Positions 1 through 8,262 of a DNA stretch of 12,001 nt are shown here, one piece after another (within the stretch, counting starts at the first letter, position 1; each line of letters starts with the position of its first letter). The DNA lies in contig NAVB01005397.1 in assembly GCA_002179805.1 (NCBI GenBank), positions 1 through 12,001 on the forward strand. Direction: 5' to 3'. Below the pieces are notes generated by a model, which was not told the DNA's origin, did not search any database, and was given only the letters and a program-made list of their open reading frames with translations. Source of the DNA: Acanthamoeba lenticulata. Its lineage: Eukaryota; Discosea; Longamoebia; Acanthamoebidae. Both the position numbers and the translations under genes were made by a program.

Positions 1-31
1 ACATGAATCAAACCACTGATGGCGTGGGCAG

Positions 32-405
32 ACTTTGGAGGACCACAACGTGACAGTCATCCATTGCCACAACTTTGTCTCTTGGTTGTGGTCTGGCCGG
101 ACAATCACAACCGTCGGTGCGCTTGTTTGTGATCCCAAGGCATTCGCTCGCCCGTGGGCTGACGTTCTCTTTCTGGCCTGTTATGTGCTGGTTGTCAACC
201 AGTTGATCCTGATGAGGCTGTGCCTCGAGAGAACGATCCCCGGTGGCACGCCGTGGTCAAGCTGTGCGCTGAACAAAGAGCACACCTCACGTGGCGGTCT
301 GTCGACCCACCACAGCCACAAGAGGGTTACGATGAAGAACTGGACGAAGAAGAGGATGATGAAGATGAAGACGAACAGGGGAGCCTCCTCTTCATGGGCT
401 TATAA
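32..405 (+). CDS. 3' end of an unrecognised gene with an acidic C-terminal tail (partial)
   Basis: I do not recognise this protein. Two exons are proposed, 32-116 and 203-405, ending in TAA. The first exon follows an acceptor-like GGCAG at 27-31 and reads LEDHNVTVIH onward. The intron 117-202 starts GTGCGC and ends CCAG, and the junction creates a Val codon leading into DPDEAVPREND. Third codon positions are mostly G or C in this frame, unlike the alternative open frame, which supports real coding. The last third is strongly acidic (a run of about 20 residues nearly all Asp or Glu) and ends GSLLFMGL. There are no membrane segments. The 5' part lies outside the window. The gene lies head-to-tail with the ligase gene, about 125 bases upstream of its first Met. 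An acidic tail is common in chromatin, nucleolar and chaperone proteins, but that is not enough to name a function. Confidence 0.55.
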
Positions 406-529
406 CCAGTACATTTATGTGCCACATAAAGTTGGGGCACAAAATCACATCTCAAAAAAAAAGGCAAAATTAATTATTTTAATCAAATTTTTACAGGCAG
501 TTTTTCACGGCGAAGACAGCAAAGAAGAG
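406..529 (+). promoter_or_regulatory. AT-rich spacer; probable ligase promoter/5' UTR, possibly with a 5' UTR intron
   Basis: This is the gap between the stop of the upstream gene and the first plausible ligase Met. It holds a run of nine A around 453-461 and an AT-rich stretch ending TTTTTACAG at 496, which looks exactly like an intron 3' end. A spliced 5' leader is therefore possible, but I cannot place its donor. No TATA box or AATAAA signal is obvious. Confidence 0.35.
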
Positions 530-3500
530 ATGAAGAGAGGGGGCGGACATGGATTGGAGAGTGCGTGTGACAGGAAGGCTGCAAAAAACAAGAAGGCAAC
601 GTTGGCTGGCGGTACTTACTTCTCCCAGTTTTTGATTAAGTTGAGATTAGTAGTCTTTATGTTCCACGCAGGAGGACGCGCCAACAAGAAGGCGAGGCTT
701 GAGCAGCCGCATCACCAGCAACAGACGAGCATCACGTGCGCGCTTTCCGTGCTTTTTTGTCTCTGCAAGGCGCAAGCTCACCCCCGTGTGCCGGAGCAGT
801 TCATTCTTTGCAGGTGCTAGCACCCGAAAGAACCCAGCCGAGGCTGAATCAAAAGACGAGGCGGTGGTGGCGGAGACCAAGGCAGAGCTCATCGACAACG
901 AGAGGCAAGAGCTTTGTCAGGCTGCCGCGGAGCAGGAGATGATCCGCGGCCACCACCCCAAGGAAGTGATCGACCTCGACGGTACTTTGATTACAGCTGG
1001 GCTCGAAAAAATGCGTTGCAAACGGCAAAGAGTTGTGTGCCTGCAGAAGCTGAAGCCGAAGTGGAGGAGACAGAGAGCGCGCCGACCAACACGCCTGCTC
1101 GAGCAGGCAGCCCGCGGCCGTCGTGTGTGTCGTTCAGCCAAGAGCGGGCCGACATGCTGAGCCTGCCGGTGACCAAGTTCAAGCCATCGGCCTACCTCTT
1201 CTGGGACGCTGGCGCAGAGTAGGCCGCGCCCCTTCTCGGGCTTGGTCTTGGATTCGTGGCGGCTAACGACAACCTGCTCCTCCCTTTCCCCCTTCTCGAG
1301 TGTGCCGTTCATGCATGTGGTGAATGCCTTCAGGATAGTGGAGGAGACCAATGGGCGGCTCAAGATCGTGGAGCTTCTGACCAACATGTTCCGGTGCATC
1401 ATCGCCACATCGCCGCAGCACCTGGTCTCCTCGTTTTATCTCTGCTCCAATAAGGTGCGAGCACCCAATCAGCACAAGCCGGGTTGCACTGCAGCGTCTC
1501 ACAAGAACTCAATCAGATTGCGGCGCCGCACCTGGGCATTGAGCTCGGTGTCGGGGACTCGATGGTACGCGCACCAGCCGGCTGTTGTTGCTACAAGATT
1601 TGTGGAAGATGAAGATGAGCCAACGCCAACATGTTGCACAGTTGATGCGCGCGATCTCCGAGGCGAGTGGCCGGAGCGCAGAGAGCCTGAAGAAGGACAT
1701 GAACGAGATTGGCGATGTCGGGCTGGTCGGCGAACAGGCCAAAGCGCGGCAGAAGACGATCTGGGGCCGCGCCGCGTCGGCCTCGCTCACCTGCAGCGCG
1801 CTCCACAAGACGCTGCTCACCGTGACCACGCTCAAGGGCAACGAGGCACGCGCTTGACTTTTTATTCTTTTTTTTTTTTCTTTTTCTTTGACTGACAACA
1901 CAACAACAAGTCGACAAAAAGGAAGCGGGACATGATCAAGCAGATGCTCGTGTCGTGCCAGAAGGAGGAGGCGCGCTACATCATCCGGATTCTGCAGGGG
2001 AACCTGCGCGTTGGGGTTCGCTGCTGCGCACTGGTGCTCGTGATGGCCGTGATGGCGCCTAAGCTGCTTGCCGTCGATGCAGGTGCTTGAAAAGACGCTG
2101 TTTGTTGCGCTGGCGCATGCCCTCTTCATCGAGAAGCACCTGGCGTCAGCCTCGTCGGCCACGAAGAGCTGGCCCTCGAAAGAGGACCTGAAGACGGTCG
2201 GTTTGTTGGTCACGCACGCCTTCAACGAGATGCCCTGCTACGAGTCCGTCATTCCCCTTCTGATGGAGAAAGAGAACCTGCTCGACCTTGCCCACGAGCA
2301 TTTGCTGATCTCTGGTGCTATATTTATACTTTATTTTTGTAATTTTTATTTATTTTCCATGTTGTCTGTTTTTATGATTAATTACGTTTTTATGTATTTT
2401 ATCTATTTATTTTATTATGTGGCGCAGGTACACCAGTGAAGCCCATGCTCAGCAGCCCAAGCAGTGGGCCGGAGGACATCATCGCTCGGTTCGGTGTCGG
2501 GGTTCAGTTCCTCTGCGAGTACAAGTATGATGGCGAACGCGCCCAGGTGCGCTCCCACCCTCGCCCTCAAGCACCTTACCATGCCTGGTGGTGGCGGCGG
2601 GACTGCTCATTCTCCTCAAAAAACACGACAACAACAACGAAGGTGCATAAAATGGGAGACAACAAGTACGCCATCTACTCGCGCAGGCTCGAGGACCACA
2701 CGTTCAAGTTTCCCGACCTGATCGCGTCCCTGCCACAGGTCCGTCTCCTTCGTCATCTTCTTCTTCTGGCACACAGCCCTTTCATCATGATGATGATGGT
2801 GATGGTGCGCAGTGTGAGGGCCCAGGCACACATACCTACATCCTGGGTAGCGTATCTTGATCGGTTGTGCTCTTTTGGGTTTCCCCTTACACGATGATGA
2901 TGATTCTCATGGCAGACGGCGAGGTCGTGGCGTACGACCAGGAGAACAAGAAGATACTCCCCTTCCAAACCCTGACCACCCGCGCCCGAAAGGTTCGTGG
3001 CCGTTGTTTATTCATTTCTTTATCAATAAATACAAATCTTATTTCTTTATGGAAATTCTCTTCCATACAGAATGTGGACCTGAGCACAATCAAGGTGCGG
3101 GTCTGCTTCTACGCCTTTGACCTCCTCTTCATCAATTCCGAGGTACGTTGTTGTTGTCGTTGTTGAGGATGATGACCTGCTGGTCCCTTCCCTTGTGCTG
3201 ATTGGACGTGCTGATGGGCACGCCCTTGCCCGGGCTCATGGCCACCACGCACAGGTCCTGGTGAACCTCCCGCTCGCCGAGCGCAGGAAGCGGTTGAGCC
3301 AAGCGTTCATCGAGGTGGACGGCTGCTTTCAGGTGGCCACCTCGCAGCTGGCCACCACCGAAGAGGAATTGGTGACCCAATTCGACAGCTCCCTCCAGCA
3401 GCCCTTCATCGAGGGCCTCGTGGTGAAGCTGTGGGCTGAGCCCGCCGCCACCTACGAACTGGGCAAACGCTCCCTCAAGTGGCTCAAGGCACGTTTTTAT

Positions 3501-4284
3501 TCAACAAAATATTTTGCTCTTTAATTTTTTATTTTCTATTTACATTTTGTTTTATAATTTATATCAAATATTGTTTTTAAAAATTATTTTTTTAATTGTG
3601 CAGCTGAAGCGGGACTACCTCGAGGGCTGCGCGGACACGCTGGACCTGGTTGTGATGGGCGCCTTCTACGGACGAGGACGTCGAGCGGGCGTCTTTGGGT
3701 CCTACCTCCTTGGCGTGTGGGACCCCGACAGCGAGGAGTACCAAGCCACCTGCAAGTGCATGACTGGATTCACCGACGAGTTCCTCCTGGCCAAGGCCGA
3801 CTTCTTCAACCAAGAGGGCAACACGCTGGCCAAGCCGCCCTCGTACTACCGCTACGGCGCCGAGCCGGACGTGTGGTTCCGGCCCGCCCTCGTGTGGGAG
3901 GTCCACGCCGCGGGCATCTCGCTCTCGCCCACCTACCCCACCGCCGCCCACTTGGTACACGTCTCCTTTGCATGTTGTTGTCGTTGTCGTGTGACTGTCC
4001 CAAGCCGACCACGTTCATCTCCTCCAGCTCGAGAATGGCAGCGGCCTGTCGCTGCGATTTCCTCGGTTCAAGCGGGAGCGCGCCGACAAGGAGCCCGAGC
4101 AAGCGTCCTCGCCTGAAATGGTTCGTTGCCAAACCATCACGTGCATGCACGAACCCGTTTTGTCCCGACGTCACCAACGCGCCTTCTTTTTATTCTCTTT
4201 CTATTCTCTCCATGAACGCAGGTGCTCGAACTGTACAAGAAGCAGCCCACGATCGAGGGCCCGCCTGGACCATGGCGGGACTAG
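530..4284 (+). CDS. LIG1: ATP-dependent DNA ligase I, 18 exons, about 786 aa
   Basis: The enzyme seals nicks in duplex DNA, chiefly between Okazaki fragments and in excision repair, through an enzyme-AMP intermediate. Proposed exons: 530-611, 672-735, 821-981, 1047-1218, 1301-1454, 1517-1564, 1642-1845, 1911-2015, 2083-2314, 2428-2546, 2643-2738, 2813-2846, 2916-2992, 3071-3142, 3255-3488, 3604-3954, 4028-4120, 4222-4284. The frame stays open through every junction. The helical DNA-binding domain appears as [10 protein letters not shown] and [10 protein letters not shown]. Motif I is [10 protein letters not shown], with the adenylated Lys codon at 2523-2525 (about residue 440). Motif III is FYAFDLLF (about 529), IV is EGLVVK (about 593), V is WLKLKRDY (about 616) and the C-terminal motif is [10 protein letters not shown] (about 742), so all catalytic motifs are intact. 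The N-terminal 150 or so residues are charged and low in complexity, with Lys-rich NLS-like clusters. The 5' exons are the least certain: a second reading starts at 549 and enters exon 3 at 814. Introns 7 and 14 appear to be GC-AG. The exon 2813-2846 could instead start at 2819. Confidence 0.93.
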
Positions 4285-4297
4285 CTCGCTCGTCATA

Positions 4298-4303
4298 AAT
4301 AAA
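4298..4303 (+). terminator. AATAAA polyadenylation signal of the ligase gene
   Basis: AATAAA lies 14 bases after the ligase stop codon. Cleavage 10-30 bases downstream would fall at or inside the 3' end of the convergent hisactophilin-like gene, whose stop is at 4320-4322. Confidence 0.55.
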
Positions 4304-4319
4304 GAAAAGGTTGTCATGA

Positions 4320-4977
4320 TCACCACAACACCTCCTCGGTGAAGAGCTCGGCCTCGGAGCGCTCGTGGTGCGCGTGGACCTTGTGCTCGTAGTAGTGGAT
4401 GCCCAGGTACTTGTTGTGGTAGGTCACGCGGAACGCGACGCGGCCCATGTGGTGCTCCATGTGGAACTTGGTGTTGTACTCGTGGTGCTCGTGCGTCAGG
4501 AAGACTTCAGAGGGAGACGTACTAGTCAGGTTTTGTTGTCCCTCTACATCGACAAGAGGGCAGTAATGTACCATATGTGCCGTCGATGGCCATGTATTTC
4601 CCGTTGTGGAGGTTCTTGATCTCGACGACGTCATCATAGAGGTGCTTGATGACCCAAATGCCCCGATCGCCTGTAGAGCATTGCAACGCGTTTGAGTGCA
4701 CAGACAGTAGGGAGAAGCCGTGCTCTGCAATGACGGTACCGTGGTGGTGCGTCTCGGGTCTGACGACACCATCTTCGGCCACGAGATAGTGGCCCGAGGC
4801 GGACCTGAGGCAAGCCTTGTGTCCGCTCGAGTAGAAGGCATAACCCTGAGGAGGATCATAAACCTGGCGAGGCTCATAAACTTGAGGAGGCTCATAGACC
4901 TGGTAGGTCGTGTTCACATAGACAGTCTCGGTGACTTCAAGCTGGTTGTGATGGTGGTGATGATGATGCCCGAACAT
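4320..4977 (-). CDS. Hisactophilin-like His-rich beta-trefoil protein, 2 exons, 196 aa
   Basis: Hisactophilins are small actin-binding beta-trefoil proteins whose surface histidines make actin and membrane binding sensitive to pH. Exon 1 is 4977-4572 and exon 2 is 4504-4320, with an intron 4571-4505 starting GTACAT and ending TGAAG; the junction gives GTYVFLTHEHH. Three trefoil-type repeats can be traced: one around HKACLRSASGHYL, one around IKNLHNGKYMAI, and a last part with FHMEHHMGRVAF and YHNKYLGIHY, which resembles Dictyostelium hisactophilin closely. I count 28 His in 196 residues. The protein is longer than the roughly 118-residue Dictyostelium form, because of an N-terminal extension with seven consecutive His (residues 4-10) and a QVYEPP-type repeat. 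The start codon is the Met just before the His run. The second residue is Phe, so the N-terminal Gly needed for myristoylation in the Dictyostelium protein is absent. The gene converges on the ligase gene, with 35 bases between stops. Confidence 0.85.
4849..4902 (-). repeat. Three tandem 18-base coding repeats (QVY[ED]P[PR])
   Basis: Three in-frame 18-base units encode QVYEPP, QVYEPR and QVYDPP, followed by a decayed unit starting QGY. They lie in the N-terminal extension of the hisactophilin-like gene. Such Tyr/Pro-rich hexapeptides form extended linkers; a binding role is only possible. Confidence 0.85.
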
Positions 4978-5354
4978 TGTGTGGAAGAGTCTGGTAGACA
5001 GGTTGTTTTGGTGGGTATGTGGCCTTGGCGTACCTTTTTGTCGTGGTTGTTGCGGGGCGGGCGTGTCTTCTGATTGGAGGCCGAAAATGCCAAAAACAAG
5101 CCTGCGGGGAGGACCGTGATCACCAGAGGTTGGACATTGAGCTCCTCGCATGCGAAACGCTCCTTGAGCCCCTTGGACACTGTCGGGTCTCCACCGGGCC
5201 CTGCGGGCGTTCCTACGGAGGCAGAGGCAATCTATTGGCAGGATAAAAAAAGTTACGTGAAACGTGGGGAGGCAAACCACAAGCCGAGGCGTCGGCAAGA
5301 GAACTGCCTTGAGACCTGCCTGAGCCAGTTGAGGAAGACAGATGATGACCTCAA
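4978..5354. other. Spacer upstream of the hisactophilin-like gene; probable promoter and 5' leader
   Basis: No gene is confidently assigned here. A plus-strand open frame runs from about 5074 to 5379 with moderately GC-rich third positions but no recognisable motif, no good ATG and no clear splice partners. The stretch should hold the promoter of the minus-strand hisactophilin-like gene; I see no convincing TATA element. Confidence 0.35.
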
Positions 5355-5529
5355 ACCGCTGCTAAGGGTTAGGGGGTAGGTAACTTGCTCTCCCTTTGTC
5401 TATTATCGTACCCTCCTCCGCAAGGAGTCTGAGGGCCGCTGATGTGGGAGTAGCTATGATCGGAGACTGAAGCCTGTCAGTGCCTACCCGGAGGGTTCAA
5501 CTCCCTCCAGCGGTAATCATCCTCTTTTT
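5355..5529 (+). ncRNA. Candidate Pol III small RNA with a tRNA-like closing fold
   Basis: A perfect 7-bp helix can form between ACCGCTG (5355-5361) and CAGCGGT (5508-5514). Nested inside are a 7-bp helix GGGTAGG (5374-5380) with CCTACCC (5483-5489), a hairpin CTCC-GCAA-GGAG (5416-5427) extended by CCCTC/GAGGG, and ACTGA/TCAGT (5466-5470/5477-5481). A T-arm, GAGGG-TTCAACT-CCCTC (5491-5507), directly abuts the closing helix as in tRNAs. GGTTCAACTCC (5494-5504) fits a B box and TAGCTATGATCGG (5451-5463) an imperfect A box. TTTTT follows at 5525-5529. It does not fold as an ordinary tRNA, since no proper D or anticodon arm is seen. GCCGCTG (5435-5441) could close the same 3' strand, giving an 81-base alternative. 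Identity is unknown; it may be a novel RNA, a tRNA-derived element or chance. Confidence 0.4.
5525..5529 (+). terminator. T5 run, possible Pol III terminator
   Basis: Five T residues start 10 bases after the base that follows the candidate closing helix, the usual place for Pol III termination. T runs are common in this DNA, so alone this proves little. Confidence 0.35.
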
Positions 5530-5957
5530 GTAGTCTCTTGTCTGCGCCAGCCTGCTTGCTCGGCACATGACTTGATAATGGAATGTTTGCTGAAGACGAC
5601 GAGCCCGCAACCCAAGAAGACGAAGAGAAGGAGGAGAGGCCGTTTGCGTAAGTATGCCGGGGGTTGTATTTGTGCAATTTGGGGTTGCTCTCGAACAAAA
5701 AACAAACGGTACATCACATCAAGCCTGTGTGTATGGTACAGCTGTCGGAGGGAGCGGAGGTAGTGAAGCGAGCCTCCACAACCGACCCGAAGCAAAAGCG
5801 GCCTCCGAGCGCGCGAGCGGTCTCTCAAACGATCGATCGAGCTAAAAGCGCAGAAAGAAGAAACGACGAACGGTCGAGCGACTCAATCTCGCGGGAGGTG
5901 GCGCCAAGGGCCAGCATACGGCAGCGAAGCAGCAGCAGCAGCGCAGAGCATAGCTAG
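5530..5957 (+). other. Region with weak signals for a small plus-strand gene, not assigned
   Basis: An acidic open stretch starts at ATG 5583 (MFAEDDEPATQ...) and meets a perfect donor GTAAGTAT at 5648. A second open stretch follows an acceptor-like GGTACAG at 5735-5741 and runs to a TAG at 5955-5957, with Lys/Arg/Ser-rich content such as DPKQKRPPSARA. The two do not join in frame: the donor leaves phase 2 in the acidic frame and the acceptor needs phase 0. An alternative first exon from ATG 5578 (basic, phase 1) joins only at a weaker AG. It could be a small gene convergent with importin alpha, or simply spacer. I name no function. Confidence 0.2.
5928..5942 (+). repeat. (AGC)5 microsatellite
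   Basis: Five perfect AGC units. In one plus-strand frame they would encode a Ser run; no coding is established here. Confidence 0.7.
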
Positions 5958-6134
5958 AGCGCGCGATCGCAGCGGAGCGAAGCGTAGCAGCGGCGAAAGA
6001 AGTTGTTGGTGGTGGTGGCGGAGTTGAAGAGGGAAGAGTTGATGACGGCGTTTGTAAGCGCCCGGGGTGTGCTTGGAAGAAGGACTTGACCTTGTCCCAG
6101 AGTGGGCGGGCGCCGAGAAGAGCCGGCTGCGGCC
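5958..6134 (-). other. 3' flank/3' UTR of importin alpha
   Basis: This is the stretch downstream of the importin alpha stop on the minus strand. It is GC-rich, with open minus-strand frames that are only shadows, and no AATAAA on that strand. I see no other gene. Confidence 0.4.
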
Positions 6135-7909
6135 TTAGAAGTGGAAGCCCTCCTTGGGAATCGCGCTGGGGGCGCCAAAGGTGAAGGTGCCCTGGTTGGC
6201 ATCGACGTTGGGGGCGAGGTTCTGGTCGTCCTCCTCGGCAGCGAAGTAGGTCTCAAGGATCTTGACGGCCTTCTCGTAGATGTCGATGTTCTGGTGCACC
6301 TGGAGCTGCTCGATCTTGTCGAGACCCTCAGCCTCCTCGATGTAGTCAGCGTAGAGGTTGCGGGCGCCCGAGGCCTTAGCGTCGGACTCGCCAACCCTGA
6401 GGATGTTCTCGAGACCCTCGAGGGCAACAGTGATGACACGGGCGTCGCTGGCGGTCAAGAGGTCGCAAAGGGGCTTGATGCAGCCCTGGGCAACCAGGTA
6501 GCGAATCTGGTCGGGGGAACCGCCGCTGGTGGCGTTGGAAATAGCCCAGGCAGCCTCCTTCTTGATGTCGAACTCGGCATTGGCCAGCAGATTGATCAGG
6601 GGCGGGATGATGTTGGCATCGATGATCACCTGGATCTGAGCCTTGTTACCAGCGGTAATGTTCGAGATGGTCCAGCAAGCCTCCTTCTTGATACCCTTCT
6701 TGGGGCTGTTGAGAAGGGACAAGAGGCAAGCAGGAGCTGAGACGTTGATGATGATCTGGGTCTGCAGGTCGTCACCAGTAACGATGTTACCCACAGTCCT
6801 CAGGGCAGGAGTCTTTACGCTGTACGAGGTGTGCCTGTCAAGAAAATTAATAATAATAATAAGAACATAAAAATTATTAGCCGATGTCACGAAATGTGGT
6901 AAGATGATGCTTCAGCAAAGATGGCGCCAAAACGTACATGAGGAGCTCCACCATGCGACGGCAGACACCAGCCTCAATGACGGCCTGAATCTTGTCGTTG
7001 CTGCCGTCGGAGAGGTAGGACAGAGCCCAGCAGGCATCAGTAAGCACCTCCTCGTCGGTCGAGTAGATGAGACGGGCCAGCGTCGAGAGGGCAGGGCTAA
7101 CAAGCTCGAAGGGCGGCTGCGGCTTGCCACGGCAGAAGTTGGAAAGGGTCCAGGTGGCGTTCCTGAGCATGGAGAGCTTGGACGACTCCATCAGGTTCTG
7201 CAGGAGCGGACCCATCGCGCCGTGCTGCAGCACGTAGTCGCGGCATTGAGGCGAATCACCAGCAATGTTACCGAGAGCCCAGACAGCCTGGTGTCAATGA
7301 GGCAATAGATTAAAAAAAAAAAAAAATTAGCATCCAGCTCGGTAGCTCTGTTGAGTAGCAATCAGATAGATGTACCTGCTCGCGAACGTCGTCGTTGTTG
7401 GAAGCGAGGAGACGAACGAAAATGGGGACGGCACCCTTCTCGATAACGATACGAGTCTGCTCGGACGAACCAGAGGCAATGTTGGTAAGGGCCCAGGCAG
7501 CCTCGAATTGGAGTTGCGGGTTGTGATCGTGGGTGAGGAACTGGACGAAGCGAGGGACAACTCCGGTCGCAATGACCTCCTCGATAGGCGGGTTGCGCTC
7601 AATAGAAAGCAGCTTCCTGAACTGGGTGGTGCAATCGAGCTGCAGGGTGGGGTCCTCGGACATCACGCCAGCCACCATCTTAGGCAAGTTCTCGAGCTTC
7701 TGCGCGACCGAGGCGTCGTGGTGCTTGCTGCGCGGCGCCGAAGCCTGGCCGAGGTTCCTCTTCTTGAGCACGCTCTCCTGCCTGTTGCTCTTCCTGATGC
7801 GGATGGCATTGTCCTCGCGCTTGCGTCGCGAATCTTCAATAGAAACGCCGGCCTTGAACTCCTTCTTGCGCGACTCCTGGCGATCACGGGCCCACATGTT
7901 GGTGCTCAT
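6135..7909 (-). CDS. KPNA: Importin alpha (karyopherin alpha), 3 exons, 527 aa
   Basis: This adaptor binds classical nuclear localisation signals through armadillo repeats and importin beta through its N-terminal IBB domain, and is recycled by CAS and RanGTP. Exons are 7909-7376, 7287-6938 and 6834-6135. Intron 7375-7288 starts GTACAT and has a long T tract; intron 6937-6835 starts GTACGT and ends GACAG. The IBB domain spans about residues 8-55, with the basic stretches [15 protein letters not shown] and LKKRNL. Armadillo signatures follow in order: [54 protein letters not shown] and WAISNATSG, so the Trp/Asn ladder that grips NLS peptides is intact; the Tyr in WALSYLSDG is normal for the family. 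The C-terminal part ([20 protein letters not shown]) corresponds to the CAS-binding region. Length matches the family (about 520-540). The start is the only Met ahead of the IBB. It is divergent from CDT1. Confidence 0.96.
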
Positions 7910-8262
7910 GTTGATTGTGTGCTAATGGAACGAGATGGAGAAACTCTTTGCGAAGAGGCGAGGCACAAAAAAATGCGCGCGCAGAACGTGTGGTGAAGAG
8001 TGCGGTGTTTAGGACAGGAAGGGAAAAAAAGTCTGTTGTTTGCCGCAATTTGTAATGCCGCGCGCTTCGAAAAAGGAGGGAAAATGGGACCCAACGGACA
8101 CGCACCTTGGCCCGAATTTTTCAAACGGCCAACCGCCTTTCACAGTTTTCATCTTAAGGTAACTGTTTTCTTTCAAATTGCCATAAGTCCGAAAAAAAAG
8201 GCGCCAATCTCGACCGGCGGGAAACGGTTGCGAACGCGGGCGAAGCAGATTTACGATTGAAG
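7910..8262. promoter_or_regulatory. Divergent promoter shared by importin alpha (-) and CDT1 (+)
   Basis: This 353-base spacer separates the two start codons and contains no gene. It holds a GGCGCCAAT element (8200-8208) joining an E2F-like core to a CCAAT box, 55 bases ahead of the CDT1 ATG. It also holds three AACGG cores that fit Myb-type sites: CCAACGG (8091-8097), AAACGG (8123-8128, next to GGCCAACCG) and AACGGTT (8223-8229). Assignment to E2F or Myb proteins is inferred from motif likeness only. No TATA box is clear. Confidence 0.5.

Noticed and set aside
35..820. A continuous plus-strand reading frame of 261 codons
   Set aside because: It crosses a stop-bearing gene end in another frame and two introns. 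Only parts of it (exons of the unknown gene and ligase exons 1-2) show third-position GC bias.
1509..2225. A long minus-strand reading frame opposite the ligase gene
   Set aside because: It spans ligase exons and introns indiscriminately and shows no motif. Antisense open frames are expected in GC-rich coding DNA.
5074..5379. A 101-codon plus-strand frame upstream of the hisactophilin-like gene
   Set aside because: It has no good start codon, no recognisable motif and overlaps the candidate RNA; it was kept only as a remark.
5366..5380. Telomere-like AGGGTTAGGG, or on the other strand a telomerase-RNA-template-like CCCTAACCC
   Set aside because: Only about one and a half repeats are present; a 9-base match in any register is expected by chance in a window this size, and a similar CCCTAACC occurs near 10847.
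5435..5515. An ordinary tRNA of 81 bases, or selenocysteine tRNA on either strand
   Set aside because: Acceptor and T-arm can pair, but no acceptable D-arm or 5-bp/7-base anticodon arm can be formed, and the CAGGCTTCA on the minus strand lacks a T-arm in the right place.
5355..5515. A true tmRNA (ssrA), suggested by the GGGTTCAACTCCC-type 3' end
   Set aside because: It lies among intron-bearing nuclear genes, has no tag reading frame and is much too short. Only the closing geometry is similar.
6102..6740. A 212-codon plus-strand frame rich in Gly, Val and Leu opposite importin alpha
   Set aside because: It is the antisense shadow of the importin exon, whose armadillo motifs fix the real strand.
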